This document shows, piece by piece, positions 38,254-49,016 of a DNA stretch of 64,000 bases (the first letter of the stretch is position 1; every line of letters starts with the position of its first letter). The position numbers and the translations under genes were made by a program. The notes under the pieces were generated by a model. The model was not told the origin of the DNA, did no database searches, and saw only the letters and a list, made by a program, of their open reading frames with translations. Source of the stretch: Bacteroides reticulotermitis JCM 10512 (lineage in GTDB: Bacteria; Bacteroidota; Bacteroidia; Bacteroidales; Bacteroidaceae); NCBI RefSeq assembly GCF_000517545.1, contig NZ_BAIV01000006.1, forward strand, positions 124,001 to 188,000, given 5' to 3'.

Positions 38254-39903
38254 TTATTTGCTCATCCGGAACCAGTCTACGTCAGTCCAGCCGCGGTTAC
38301 CTGGGTTAGGAGTGACACAAAACACCCCCACTTTGGCACCGATCCATTTACCCTGCCGGGCTTTAAACGAATCACCTGCTGCGATATATTTCTTTCCGTC
38401 TAAGCTGTAAGCGAACGTACAAACAGCTCCCTTACGTACTTTAACCTGTAAATAGATCGTCTTCCATTCATTATCGGCTACGCCCGGCATTATCAAGTGC
38501 TCGGCGGGGAAACTGGTTAGCTCGACCAGTTGTTCGGGGTTTTGCAACTCGGCGTCTTTACAAACGACTTGTTGCAACACAAAGGAGTCACCCGATTTAC
38601 GCAAGGACAGGTAACTATAATCCCAGCCCATAATGATAAGTCCGGCTTGTTCCCCATCTTGTTTAGCGGTGAAGGTCATCTTGGTTGTAGCCGTAAACTC
38701 TTCTGCCGGGAACTTCTGCATCAACAGATTGGGTACTTCCCAGAAGTTGACAAACTTGTCCGACAGGCTTCCTGCGTACAATCGAAGGTATCCCAGTTCA
38801 GTTGTAAACCCGTAAGTCTCCAGTTTATTGGCATGCCATTGCCACTGAAGTCCCAACCGGCGTGAATTGAATTCATCACTTTCCGGTGGAGTAGCTATGG
38901 GATATGTCTGACCGACATTTGGTTTCTTATAGGTAGTGACGGGCTCTCCACATCCGTCTTTATCTTTATCCACTCCGATAATCGGCCAGTCAGCTTTCCA
39001 TTCCATCGGATTCAGATGTATCACCCGTCCGTAAGCACCCTGATCCTGAAAGTGCACAAACCAGGATTCATTGGTATGGGTATCGACCCAAGCTCCTTGA
39101 TGAGGACCATTAATCGTTGAGTTTCCTTGTGCCATGACAATCTTCGACTCGTAAGGCCCGTAGATTTTTTTGGAACGGAGTACCAATTGCCAACCGGTAG
39201 CAACACCGCCTGCCGGAGCGAAAATATAGTAATAGCCGTTGCGCTTATAGAGTTTGGGACCTTCGATCGTGTGGTTCTTGCCATCGTTGCCATCGAATAC
39301 CATCACCGGATCAGTGATAACTTGGGTTCCTTCGGCATTCATTTCGCAGATTACCAAGATGCTGTTTACTCCACTCCGACTACCGGCATAGGCATATATC
39401 AAATAGGCTTTTCCGTCTTCATCCCACAAAGGCGTGGCATCGATCAATCCCTTACCGGCTTTCACTAATACGGGCTTTTCCCACGCACCTATCGGGTCTT
39501 TGGTCTTTATCCTATAAATTCCATAATCCGGATCGCCCCAATAAATATAGAATTCTCCGTTATGAAAACGAATGGATGGAGCCCATACCCCTTTGCCGTG
39601 CTGTGCTTTATTGAAAAAGTCTTCGGGTTCTTGCACCGGCAACGCATAATTCACCAACGACCAATTGACCAAGTCGCGAGAGTGCAAAATGGGAAGCCCC
39701 GGGATGCAATTGAAGCTGGAAGCCGTCATATAGAAATCGCCATTGGCTGCGCAAACATCGGGATCGGAGTAATCGGCATAAAGAACCGGGTTCTGATAAG
39801 TTCCGTTTCCCTTATCAGCTACCCAGGTCTTCGAAATCTCTTGCGAACCAACTGAAGTACAACAAGCTATTATCCCTGCTAAAAACAGAATCTTTTTACA
39901 CAT
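38254..39903 (-). CDS. GH43-family glycoside hydrolase with C-terminal beta-sandwich
   Basis: About 549 residues from ATG 39903, with a signal peptide (CCTSVGSQ). The five-blade GH43 propeller has base Asp47 in YADYSDPDV, the transition Asp in GLIDATPLWDEDG and the acid Glu in HTIEGPKLYKRNG. A C-terminal beta-sandwich follows (about 350-549, LGLQWQWHANK to GWTDVDWFRMSK), as in xylosidase- or arabinofuranosidase-type members (GH43 subfamily 12-like, by recall). It cuts alpha-L-arabinose or beta-D-xylose units; specificity is not decided here. It lies 48 bases before GH88. The frame is intact. Confidence 0.9.
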   Translation of the reverse strand: MCKKILFLAGIIACCTSVGSQEISKTWVADKGNGTYQNPVLYADYSDPDVCAANGDFYMTASSFNCIPGLPILHSRDLVNWSLVNYALPVQEPEDFFNKAQHGKGVWAPSIRFHNGEFYIYWGDPDYGIYRIKTKDPIGAWEKPVLVKAGKGLIDATPLWDEDGKAYLIYAYAGSRSGVNSILVICEMNAEGTQVITDPVMVFDGNDGKNHTIEGPKLYKRNGYYYIFAPAGGVATGWQLVLRSKKIYGPYESKIVMAQGNSTINGPHQGAWVDTHTNESWFVHFQDQGAYGRVIHLNPMEWKADWPIIGVDKDKDGCGEPVTTYKKPNVGQTYPIATPPESDEFNSRRLGLQWQWHANKLETYGFTTELGYLRLYAGSLSDKFVNFWEVPNLLMQKFPAEEFTATTKMTFTAKQDGEQAGLIIMGWDYSYLSLRKSGDSFVLQQVVCKDAELQNPEQLVELTSFPAEHLIMPGVADNEWKTIYLQVKVRKGAVCTFAYSLDGKKYIAAGDSFKARQGKWIGAKVGVFCVTPNPGNRGWTDVDWFRMSK

Positions 39904-40052
39904 ATATATACCTAATAAATCGTTCAATACTAAATCGTCATTCCTAAAAACAAAATCCTTTTACCTCTTTAAAACTCATTACCTTACTTCGTAACTCTTG
40001 ATTATCTGTTTACCTTAAAGCTCTTTGAATGACCTTTATGCTTATATATACG

Positions 40053-40082
40053 AAGGGGATTAGGTAAATACCTAATCCCCTT
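40053..40082. promoter_or_regulatory. Perfect hairpin between the lyase-like gene and GH43
   Basis: AAGGGGATTAGGTA (40053-40066), two bases, then its exact complement (40069-40082). It lies 38 bases past the lyase-like gene stop. Leftward transcripts have no U-run after it, so it may be a processing or attenuation site, or a stabiliser of the SusCD-lyase transcript, more than a full terminator. Confidence 0.5.
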
Positions 40083-40119
40083 GCAACTTTTTCTCTAAAA
40101 ACTCAATGAGCTTATGCTC

Positions 40120-41523
40120 CTATTTCCGATACATCATCAAAGTACCCCATCCCAATTGATCAAATGCACCGCTATTTGACCCGTAACGGGTGTCCCCTGT
40201 TCCTCCTTCGGGACGTAACTTCTCCGCAAATTTCTCAGCATACGTATATCCGCTACTGATACCTTTCACCTTCGCATAATGATTGTACAGAATCTCCCAT
40301 CCGGGACGAGGCGTACCGCGTCCGGCATCATCAGCTACTGATGTGTGAATAGCACCGTGGTTCTTGTCTTTGCACGCACAATCAATGCAATATTTATATT
40401 CGTCAAATGGCATCTTGTCGGCGGTAATCAACCAAGCACCTGTCGAATTTACATTGTCGGCTCCTCCCCGCAGATTAAAGAGGGCGGTATATTCTCCCAT
40501 CTTCATCACAGCGTTGTCGTTAGCCGCAAAGAAGTCTAATTCGGGAACGGCAGGATTGTATTTATAAAACGAATAGGCCATTTGACATAGGTTAGCTGTA
40601 ACAGCTACCGACATCATAGCATGTCCTTGGTCACGGCCGCTTTCCTGATTCTGGCAAATCGTTTCTCCTGTTTTCAAAGGATCGGTAAATGTTCCCTGAA
40701 TCAGATTTACAATGCTTCCATTACCGCCTCCAGTATGGAAGTAGTTGACAGCATAGTTCACCATTTCATCGTTCTCGGTCAAAATGCCGATAGCCATATA
40801 AGAGCATAAGTTAACCAGATCCCAGTTAGACCAATAATGGAAAATACAAGATGTACTTTCCTTACTCCAATGATAGGTCAGGAACTGTTTGTTTTTGGAA
40901 GCGAATACCGTTACGATCCAGTCCTTGAAATGAGCTAAGTCGGTAGGAGCCCATCCGGAATAAGTCTGCATAATCTCAGCTGCATTGGCAAATGTATAGC
41001 CCTGACAACCGGCAGCCAACATCTGGTTGGCATCGTTCGACTTGATCTCCTTACAGGTAGTCGCCCAATCATTCAACACCTTAACAGAAGCGTCGGCGTA
41101 CTTTTCATCACCGGTTAGCTTCCATAACATAGCCATCTGGTAGGCAGCTGCCGCATCGTACATAGCGGGAGCATAGTTTTCTTTACCGTCAGCCGTAATC
41201 CCGGTAGCATCTCCACGCACGATCAAAGTCTGCGGATTAGACGCATAAGGCAGTTGTGTGAATCGGTTATTCTTTAATGCGGTGAACTCATCTTTAACTG
41301 CCTGAGGAGCGGTTCCATCATCCAACATTGTCTTTACCCGGGCAAAGTCTTCGCCGTTGTACATTCCACACGGATGGGTGTATGTGTATTTAGCCTCAAC
41401 AGGTACCTTACCTCCCTCTTCCGGCATCGTTAGATCTACCACACCAAATTCATTTTCCCGGCAGCTGGTTTGCACTGCCAATAGCAGTGCCAAACCTAGT
41501 AGCTTTATACTTTTCTTATTCAT
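40120..41523 (-). CDS. Alginate-lyase-fold polysaccharide lyase lipoprotein, cassette 1
   Basis: A 467-residue lipoprotein (LAVQTSC, Cys21) with an alpha-barrel alginate-lyase-family domain. Seen features are YTYTHPCGMYNGEDFARVK, AAAAYQMAMLWKLTGDEKYAD, FANAAEIMQTYSGW, CIFHYWSNWDLVNLCSYM and NQESGRDQGHAMMSV, which offers Arg, Asp and His for catalysis. PRPGWEILYNHY and LRPEGG lie near the end. It resembles the group now placed around PL38 (glucuronan or mannuronate lyases), from recall. It is a paralogue of 59907-61184. It probably cleaves a uronate-containing backbone or branch at the cell surface, feeding GH88. The frame is intact. Confidence 0.75.
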   Translation of the reverse strand: MNKKSIKLLGLALLLAVQTSCRENEFGVVDLTMPEEGGKVPVEAKYTYTHPCGMYNGEDFARVKTMLDDGTAPQAVKDEFTALKNNRFTQLPYASNPQTLIVRGDATGITADGKENYAPAMYDAAAAYQMAMLWKLTGDEKYADASVKVLNDWATTCKEIKSNDANQMLAAGCQGYTFANAAEIMQTYSGWAPTDLAHFKDWIVTVFASKNKQFLTYHWSKESTSCIFHYWSNWDLVNLCSYMAIGILTENDEMVNYAVNYFHTGGGNGSIVNLIQGTFTDPLKTGETICQNQESGRDQGHAMMSVAVTANLCQMAYSFYKYNPAVPELDFFAANDNAVMKMGEYTALFNLRGGADNVNSTGAWLITADKMPFDEYKYCIDCACKDKNHGAIHTSVADDAGRGTPRPGWEILYNHYAKVKGISSGYTYAEKFAEKLRPEGGTGDTRYGSNSGAFDQLGWGTLMMYRK

Positions 41524-41553
41524 ATATTTCCTTTTGAATAATTCATTAAATCA

Positions 41554-43098
41554 TTATTTTATCACATCGTAGGTCAATCCTTCCGACTCAATGTACGCTT
41601 TCACATCATCCAATGTTTTGAATGTCTGTACCCAGTAAACATTATAGGTCGGTTTGGTAGCCCCAACGATATCAGCATACTTAAACTGGAGAGTCGGGAA
41701 CTCCGCAACAGCAGTTGTCGGAAGAGCACCACCTGTTGCCCACTTCTGAGTTGCCAAATTGTAGATGAATACATGGCTATTGTCACTACACTTATAATCA
41801 TGTAGCCATTTATTGTTATTTCCATCCAGACCACCCGAGTATTTCACGTCGGCAGCTGTTCCGGAAGCATCGAGCGTTATGTTTCTTGCACCTCCGGTAG
41901 CATCTTGCACATCGTCCATACGAACCGCGAAAATAGGATAAGTACCGGCATGCAACCAAGTTTTGGCACTGTAGCATTTCAGGTCACCACGCCACTTCGA
42001 ACCACTCGCTTTAGTTGTTACCTTGATGTAAGAACCTTCTTTGTTCCATTCGTGTGATTCTGCATTCGTCGCATTATACCAGGTATAGTTCTCCGTACGG
42101 AACAGTTCGCGAACCAATCCTTCTTCCAGATGTAATTTAACAGAGGAACTCTTTTTGGTATCCGGACAAGTTGCCGTAATCGTAACGTCACCAAACACAC
42201 CATTCTGATTGAAAGTTACTACGCCCGCACTGACGGTAGCAATTGTTTCGTTGCTGGTAGTCCATTCGATTAATGACTTCGTACAATCTTCGGGAACCGT
42301 GGTATAGCTCAGCGTTATTCCCTTGTCGGCAATGGCAAACACGTAACCATTGTCTACGGAATAGGTCTGATCGATGGTAACATCTTCAGGCGGTACACGT
42401 CTATCAACTGTTATCTCTTTGCTTGCTACAATAGCTGAACCGTCCAGCGAGGTTGCCGTAATGGTAACTTTGGAGTGAATCTCATCATTCTCCAGGCCGG
42501 TAACAAGTCCGTGCATATCTACCGTAGCCACCGTTTCATCGGAACTGCTCCACTTAACGGTTCTGTACGTTGCGGTTTTCGGTAGAATAGTGGCAGTAAG
42601 CTGCAGCGTTTCACCACCATATACATTGTCGGCTGCCGAACTGATTGTTATTTCCTCCGCTGCAACCAATTCATCTACTACCATCACTTTGAGATTGCAA
42701 TAGACTCCACTGCCCGAATACATAGCCACAGGCGCTACCTGAACAATGGAATATCCGGTACCGGCTCCGCTAACGGCTGTCACTTTGCCATTATCGACTG
42801 TGGCCACAGCAGGGTTTGAAGTAGTCCAAACAACATCCTGATACGTTATATTATCCGGAGCCATTGTATATTTTAAATCGACACTTTCTCCTTTTATCAT
42901 AGGTAATACACTAGCACCTGTTTCATCTGCATAGATAAGCTGCTGCGTAGCCGGAGACAAATCAAACACGATGGAGGAAGGACAAATAGATCCGGGTAGA
43001 TCGGACATAGCATCGTCATCACTACAAGAAGAGACCATGAGTGTCGAGACAGCACCCAGCATAAGGAGCGCCAGTCTGGTTTTCATTCTATATTTCAT
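41554..43098 (-). CDS. Surface glycan-binding lipoprotein with Ig-like repeats, cassette 1
   Basis: About 514 residues. A lipobox MVSSC is followed by Ser/Asp residues typical of surface export (CSDDD). Three to four bacterial Ig-like (BIG2) domains each carry a W-T/S-S-x-N/D-x-x-x-A-T-V motif (VWTTSNPAVATV, VKWSSSDETVATV, IEWTTSNETIATV). A C-terminal domain of about 190 residues rich in Trp and Tyr (TENYTWYNATNAESHEW, YNVYWVQTFKTLDD) may bind glycan. Its position just after SusD is that of SusE/F-type binding proteins. The start at 43098 (MKYR) matches the paralogue; 43110 and 43086 are alternatives. Confidence 0.8.
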   Translation of the reverse strand: MKYRMKTRLALLMLGAVSTLMVSSCSDDDAMSDLPGSICPSSIVFDLSPATQQLIYADETGASVLPMIKGESVDLKYTMAPDNITYQDVVWTTSNPAVATVDNGKVTAVSGAGTGYSIVQVAPVAMYSGSGVYCNLKVMVVDELVAAEEITISSAADNVYGGETLQLTATILPKTATYRTVKWSSSDETVATVDMHGLVTGLENDEIHSKVTITATSLDGSAIVASKEITVDRRVPPEDVTIDQTYSVDNGYVFAIADKGITLSYTTVPEDCTKSLIEWTTSNETIATVSAGVVTFNQNGVFGDVTITATCPDTKKSSSVKLHLEEGLVRELFRTENYTWYNATNAESHEWNKEGSYIKVTTKASGSKWRGDLKCYSAKTWLHAGTYPIFAVRMDDVQDATGGARNITLDASGTAADVKYSGGLDGNNNKWLHDYKCSDNSHVFIYNLATQKWATGGALPTTAVAEFPTLQFKYADIVGATKPTYNVYWVQTFKTLDDVKAYIESEGLTYDVIK

Positions 43099-43137
43099 AT
43101 TATCTATCATACTCTTTTTATTATATAATTTGACTTA

Positions 43138-44874
43138 TTATTTCCATCCCGGATTTTGCTCCAGCTTCGGATTCAACTGCAATTGATCGGAAGGTAATGG
43201 ATATAAATATAGCTTATCGGCCCAAACCCGACCATCATAAAGGATAATACAGCCATCGCTATTCAAGGCACGCGACTGATTGGTCCAGTGAGACTCGAAC
43301 CAAGTACCTGTATACTTCACGCCAAGCTGATTCTCAACCATTTCTTTCGGAGCAGTAGCCCAACGTTTCAAGTCGTCAATACGGAAACCTTCAAGTACCA
43401 GTTCCAAGGTACGTTCCCGACGGATCTCTTCACGCATAGAGAGTTGATTGTTTGAAACGAACGTATTGCTTAACTTCGGCATATCCGGATTGATACGTGT
43501 GCGAACAAGGTTGAGAGATAAATCCAAATCGGTATCCTCAATGCTACCATCCAATTCGTAACAAGCTTCGGCGTAGTTCAACAGAACCTCGGCATAACGA
43601 ATAACCGGATAGTCCATAGACTCTTGTGTATCGGCCACCAAGCGTTCTACCGCCCATTTATGATTCTGGTATCCGCTATTTGAAGTTACGGAAAGAGTCA
43701 ACGCTCTTGTCAAATCTTGGCTATCCCAAGTAGAACGTGAATTATTGGTCGTATTATTCCAATACTTATCACCATGCTGCATCAAGGTAGTTGTCATTCG
43801 ATTATCACGATTCTGGAATTCGTCAGTTACACCTACGTACTTCTTAAAGAGCGGAGATTTATCAATAGGCAGTCCATCCGAGCACAGATACAAGTTGGCC
43901 CATTTGCGGGTTACGAAAGTAGCGTTCGCCAGATAGCCCTTCGTGATATTGGTGCCAATACCATCTTCCAACCGATGGCGACGCGATAAGATGTATTCGG
44001 TATTATCCGTTTTAGTCAGACGAGCCGGGTTACAGGCGGCATCTTCCAGAATAAACATATAGCGGTAGCTTTCTACCCCAAGCTTTTCATTGTAAAACAG
44101 ACTAAAGCGCTTGCCGGAAATGACCTTAGAAGCGGCATCTTTAGCAATCGTCAACAGAGCCTTGCTACGTTCCGTATTCGTTGTCGCAGTACTTCCGTTT
44201 GTATGGAACTTCTGCCAAGTTCCTTCGTACAAGGCTACTCGAGAAAGCATGGCCCAAGCGGCGTCCTTGGTTACTCTGCCAGCTTCCGCTTTTTCGGGCA
44301 ATCCATTGATCGACTCCTGCAAGTCCTGTACAATCTGATCAATGACAACAGATCGATCGTCACGCGCTACATGAAGTTCGGGAGAATTTAAGTCCAACGG
44401 TTTGGTAACCTTAATAACGTTTCCAAAGAGCTGTACCAGTTCGAAATAGCAATACGCACGGAAGAACTTGGCTTCAGCTACCGGAACGGCAATAGACGCT
44501 TTATCGGCAAAAGACTCCGCTTTGCTTAATAGCAGATTCGTATAGTAAATACGTGTGTACAGTGTTGTATAGTTACCATCACTTTCAGGGATCGAATTCG
44601 TACCTTTACTGTATGTGTTTACAGAAGCACCCGCAATAAGGTCGGAACGCCAATCACTATGAGGGCCATCACTGGTACCGCACATATAGGTAGTCGAGCT
44701 ATGAAAGTCGCGGGTCCAGGTATAGAACTGATTCGTGAATAACTGGAAACTAGATGCTTTATTCCAAACGATAGCATCATTCAATTCTGCCTTCGGCTCA
44801 AGATCCAGACAAGAAGTTGTCAGCATACTCAATAAAGAAAGGCAAGCTATTTTTATGTATTGTTTCTTTTTCAT
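43138..44874 (-). CDS. SusD/RagB family lipoprotein, cassette 1
   Basis: A 578-residue outer-membrane lipoprotein (LTTSCLDLEPKAEL) that captures glycan and forms the lid of the SusC transporter. The TPR-like helices include AEAKFFRAYCYFELVQLFGNV. The SusD-type C-terminal hallmarks are MREEIRRERTLELVLEGFRIDDLKRW and YPLPSDQLQLNPKLEQNPGW. It starts 11 bases after the SusC stop. Large stretches match the partial SusD at the right edge (for example LSRVALYEGTWQKF and DEFQNRDNRM). Confidence 0.95.
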   Translation of the reverse strand: MKKKQYIKIACLSLLSMLTTSCLDLEPKAELNDAIVWNKASSFQLFTNQFYTWTRDFHSSTTYMCGTSDGPHSDWRSDLIAGASVNTYSKGTNSIPESDGNYTTLYTRIYYTNLLLSKAESFADKASIAVPVAEAKFFRAYCYFELVQLFGNVIKVTKPLDLNSPELHVARDDRSVVIDQIVQDLQESINGLPEKAEAGRVTKDAAWAMLSRVALYEGTWQKFHTNGSTATTNTERSKALLTIAKDAASKVISGKRFSLFYNEKLGVESYRYMFILEDAACNPARLTKTDNTEYILSRRHRLEDGIGTNITKGYLANATFVTRKWANLYLCSDGLPIDKSPLFKKYVGVTDEFQNRDNRMTTTLMQHGDKYWNNTTNNSRSTWDSQDLTRALTLSVTSNSGYQNHKWAVERLVADTQESMDYPVIRYAEVLLNYAEACYELDGSIEDTDLDLSLNLVRTRINPDMPKLSNTFVSNNQLSMREEIRRERTLELVLEGFRIDDLKRWATAPKEMVENQLGVKYTGTWFESHWTNQSRALNSDGCIILYDGRVWADKLYLYPLPSDQLQLNPKLEQNPGWK

Positions 44875-44885
44875 CAGATATTAAT

Positions 44886-47800
44886 TTAGAAAGTTAAGTT
44901 CACGCCAAAAGTAAAGTTACGGGTAAAGGGATAACGTTTCAAACCGGAAACATCGCGAGTAGCTTCCGGATCCCATCCGTCTTTAATTTTAGTAGTTTCC
45001 CAAAGATCCGCTCCCGTCACATACAGACGAGCGCCCTGAATGACTTTCGTCTTACTCAGCATATCAGCAGGGAAAGTATATCCGATAGTCACATTCTTCA
45101 AACGAAGGTACCGTCCATCCTGAGCGGTGATAGAAGATGCCTGGTAGTTATAATTGTTGATCTCGCTATTGTTGGTATAAGGAGCATAATAGGCGTTCGG
45201 AGTAGAAGTGTTCCACGTATTGCCGATAGAAGATGTTATCGTATTGGTATAGTTGGAACGGAAAGGAACAGTCCAGTTGTCGATACCCCGATAAATAAAC
45301 CGGTTGGCCGAACCTTGGAAGATCACATTAATATCAAATCCTTTATACGCCGCTCCTAAATTGAATGAGTACGAGATTTCGGGAGTATCACTTCCTAAGT
45401 AGATATAATCCTTATAATCGAGTACGCCGTCACCGTTTTCGTCGCAGAACATATTGTCACCTACACGCAATTCAGCCGGCATACCGATACCGTTATTGTT
45501 ATAATACTTAGCTTGATAAGCCGCCAACTGCTCTTCATTCTGGATCTTACCACCGTAACGCAGTCCGAATATCGAATTCAGCGGATATCCTTGTTGTGTC
45601 CCCTTGTACCCGGAACTAATAACCGTTGTACCACCAAAGTCCACCAATTCGTTTCGAGTAAACGTGAAGTTTCCACCCGCATGATAGTCTACTTCTCCGA
45701 TCTTACCGCGATAAGCTAACTGACCTTCAAATCCCCAGCCCTTAAACTTACCGGCATTGGAAGTCGGTGCTTTATCACCCAAAATACCCGGATAGGTAAC
45801 CTCGACCAACATATTGTTGTTCCGCTTCATAAAAGCTTCTACCGTACCGGTGAGGCGACCGTTGAGGAATCCAAAATCTACTGCGATGTTGTAGTTTTTA
45901 ATACGTTCCCAATTACGGGTTGTAGAAGCGAATTTCCCATTAGTAGCAATGTAAGAAAGTTTATCCGAACCTACAAAAGCGCCGGTTCCGGACACTAGCT
46001 TATAAAACAGATAACCATCATAATTATCAATACCACTCTGGCTACCCATTTCGGCATAAGAAGCACGCAGCTTCAGATCACTCAGGAAATCGACATCTTT
46101 CAGGAACGCTTCCTGCTTTAAACGCCATCCCAGAGAGAAACCGTAGAAAAGATCCCAACGGTTCTCCGGTTGGAACTTCGACGAACCATCATACCGGGCA
46201 TTAACCTCAACGAGGTAGCGGCTGTCATAATCATAATTAAGACGACCAAAATAGGACATATTAGCATTCTGATAATTATTTTTCTTCATGGCTTCGTCCT
46301 TATCAGCCAAAGTCAACGAGCCGGTACCGTTGATAATATCAACGCCAGCGAGGATGTCGGTATAGTTGGCCCCATAGTAACTCATGTCCTTGAACTCGTA
46401 TTGAGTACCCAACGTCAGACTCAGGTTATGCTTCTGAGCAAAAGTCTTGTGCGCATTGATATAACCGGAGAACGAGTAGAAATCGGTGCGCGAAGTTGTT
46501 TGCTGATAATATGATTTCTCTTGCGAAGGATCGACAAGCGTCTGCGAGTTACCGACAAAGTTATAATACGTAATTGCATTCTGCACGGTGCTGCGACTGG
46601 CAGTAGAAGTATTATAACCCACGTTAACACTGGCATCCAACCAATCGGTTACTTTGGCATTCAGCGTTTCACTGATATTGATCGCCGAGACAGACAGTTT
46701 GTTGTCTCCTCCCTGTTCTACTTTAGAAACGGGTGATCCCCATGTTCCCCAAGCATAAGGTTTTCCATCGGATGTTTTCAACGGAAGTCCGGGCATCGGC
46801 ATCGATACTGTCAGCACAGAACCGATCAAGGTAGGTGACACCTGCTCCTGACGATTGTATGAGATAGCGGATTCCAATGAGATATTACGATTGAACTTAT
46901 ACGTGTTGTTGACACGGAAGTTATAGCGGTTGTTATTGTTATTACCGTATTGCAACGTAGAACCATCGTACAAATAGTTCAATGAAACACGATACGAAGA
47001 TTTGTCCGATCCGCCGGATATGCTCAGGCTTTGTTCGGTAGACCAAGTCGTATCAAAGAGTGAACCCAACCAGTTTACGCTATCATCAAACACGAAGTCT
47101 TTCACATCCGTAAAAGCTGCTGATCCAAAAGGATTGGCACTTGTTTCCAAGTCGATATAAGAATTCTTATATTTTTTAGCCAACTGGGCATACGTATACC
47201 ACACGTTAGATGTATTATTGTCGTTGGACAAAGCAGACATTACGCCGTCCGCCCATTGGTCGATGTTCATCAATTCGGGCATCAAGCAACGGTTTTCATA
47301 GTGGCAGTAGCCCCATACTCAACCTTTACCTTACCTTCAACTCCTTTTTTGGTGGTGATCAAAACAACTCCACCGGCTGCTCGCGAACCATAAATGGCTG
47401 CCGAACCATCTTTAAGGAAGTTGATTGTTTCAATGTCATTGGGGTTGAGCAGACGCATGTCGTTGACACTATTACACGCTACCCCATCGATGATAATCAA
47501 TGGTTCGGTCGAGTTTTTAGAAGAAGAACCACGAAGATTCAAACTCCAGCTCTCGTCGCCCGGTGCGGAAGACCCGCGGGTTATCATAACTCCGGCAACC
47601 TGTCCCTGTAAAGCTTCTAAGGGGCTCGAAAGGCCTCCCTTTTCTTGAAAGGATTTGGCTCCGACTACGGTTACAGCACCTGTCAACGATTCTTTCTTTT
47701 GAGTTCCGTAACCCACTACTACGACTTCATCCAGCAGTTCGCTATCTTCCATCAATTTAACATTGATAGTCGATTGAGCGGTTACTGTTATTATCTGATC

Positions 47801-48109
47801 CTTGTAACCAATGTAGCTGAATTTCAAGTTTGTCCCAGCCGAAGCATTGATAGAGTAGTTACCATCGATATCGGTAATCGTTCCGCCGACTCCACCTACT
47901 ACACTGACATTGACTCCAATCAGCGGTTCGCCATTCGGGTCGACTACCTTGCCTTGAATCTTCTTTTGTGCTTGTGCCACTACCTGATTTTCATTTTGAT
48001 CAGCATTAGCCCAGGCCCTTGAAGCAGGACATAGCCCTAACATCAATCCTAATGCAAGCACGATTGTCTTGTTAGGCCGCGAATTAAAAATTAATCCTCT
48101 TTGTTTCAT
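44886..48109 (-). CDS. SusC/RagA family TonB-dependent transporter, cassette 1, one-base frameshift
   Basis: About 1074 residues after repair. There is a signal peptide (about 1-35), a carboxypeptidase-D-like domain (KIQGKVVDPNGEPLIGVNVSV), the SusC signature VVVGYGTQKKESLTGAV and a plug (EALQGQVAGVMITRGSSAPG, IYGSRAAGGVVLITTKKG). The barrel ends FTFGVNLTF. There is no N-terminal STN domain, so direct anti-sigma signalling is not expected. The frame breaks at the AA of 47284-47285, where one base is missing. It imports large oligosaccharides together with the SusD lid protein. Confidence 0.93.
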
Positions 48110-48248
48110 AAAATTAAATTTGAGGTTTAAAAATAGTATTTATTTCTTCTTTTCTAAAATTAGACGGAGTATAAGAATGGCTCCGAATTAATTCTGACTC
48201 TTGTTCCATATATGCAAAATGTTGTTATTAAGTAATTTAAGCAATGAA

Positions 48249-48764
48249 TTAAATGCATTTTTTAAAGCATTCGCGCATCTCACGCCGTCCCAGAAAAAGG
48301 TGATTTTCTACGGTACGCCGACTGAGTTGAAGCGTACCGGCTATTTCGGTCGAAGTCTTTCCTTGGTAACGGTTCAGGGTATAGACCAGGCGACGCTGCT
48401 CCGGAAAAGCACCGAGTATGCGTAGTTCTGTCTGCGCCAGATCATTGGCGATGACTTTTTCTTCTGTCTCGTTGGTGGAAGTAACCGAATAGTCGTATAG
48501 ATAACTATTTATCTCCTGCTTCTTATAATAGCGACGGATATAGTCGGTCACAATGTTGCGCGCGATTGTAAACAGGAAGTACTTCACGGTATCCGGACGA
48601 AGCATTTGCTTATAATCCAGCAGACGTACAAATACATCCTGGGTCAGATCTTCTGCTTCGTAGCGATGGGTGATGCGATACGTTATATAGGAAAGAATTA
48701 CCTGATAATATTCTTCGTAAGAACGGGTAATGATGTTGTTGGAAGTGTTAGTTGCTGTCTTCAT
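48249..48764 (-). CDS. ECF-type RNA polymerase sigma factor
   Basis: About 171 residues from ATG 48764. Sigma region 2 lies at about 45-80 (YEAEDLTQDVFVRLLDY then YFLFTIARNIVTDYIRR) and region 4 near the end (FPEQRRLVYTLNRYQGKTSTEIAGTLQLSRRTVENHLFLGR). The open frame extends to 48791, but the -7 element at 48796-48803 places transcription start after that codon. No FecR-type anti-sigma gene is adjacent and the downstream SusC lacks an STN domain, so its control is unclear. It sits 139 bases upstream of SusC and may drive that cassette. Confidence 0.88.
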   Translation of the reverse strand: MKTATNTSNNIITRSYEEYYQVILSYITYRITHRYEAEDLTQDVFVRLLDYKQMLRPDTVKYFLFTIARNIVTDYIRRYYKKQEINSYLYDYSVTSTNETEEKVIANDLAQTELRILGAFPEQRRLVYTLNRYQGKTSTEIAGTLQLSRRTVENHLFLGRREMRECFKKCI

Positions 48765-48795
48765 AATACGATCTTTTTCGGTTTCTATCACATTG

Positions 48796-48803
48796 CAAAT
48801 ATA
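48796..48803 (-). promoter_or_regulatory. -7 element for the ECF sigma gene
   Basis: Reads TATATTTG on the minus strand, 31 bases upstream of the chosen ATG at 48764. Confidence 0.55.
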
Positions 48804-49016
48804 GAATGGATTATGAAGATACCTACCGGGAAAAGGTACGGATCGATCTCAACGTATCGAGCTAGACTAATTAGCAACCAACCAACTGTATACCAGCCAA
48901 ATAAAACAAAGAAACCCGCAGTCTCATATTATTAAATGAGACTTATTTCCTATTGTCCGGCACCTTTCTGCCCGAAAGAGGGTTGCTTTTCGGAAACTCA
49001 TGGCTTGTTTCGGTTT

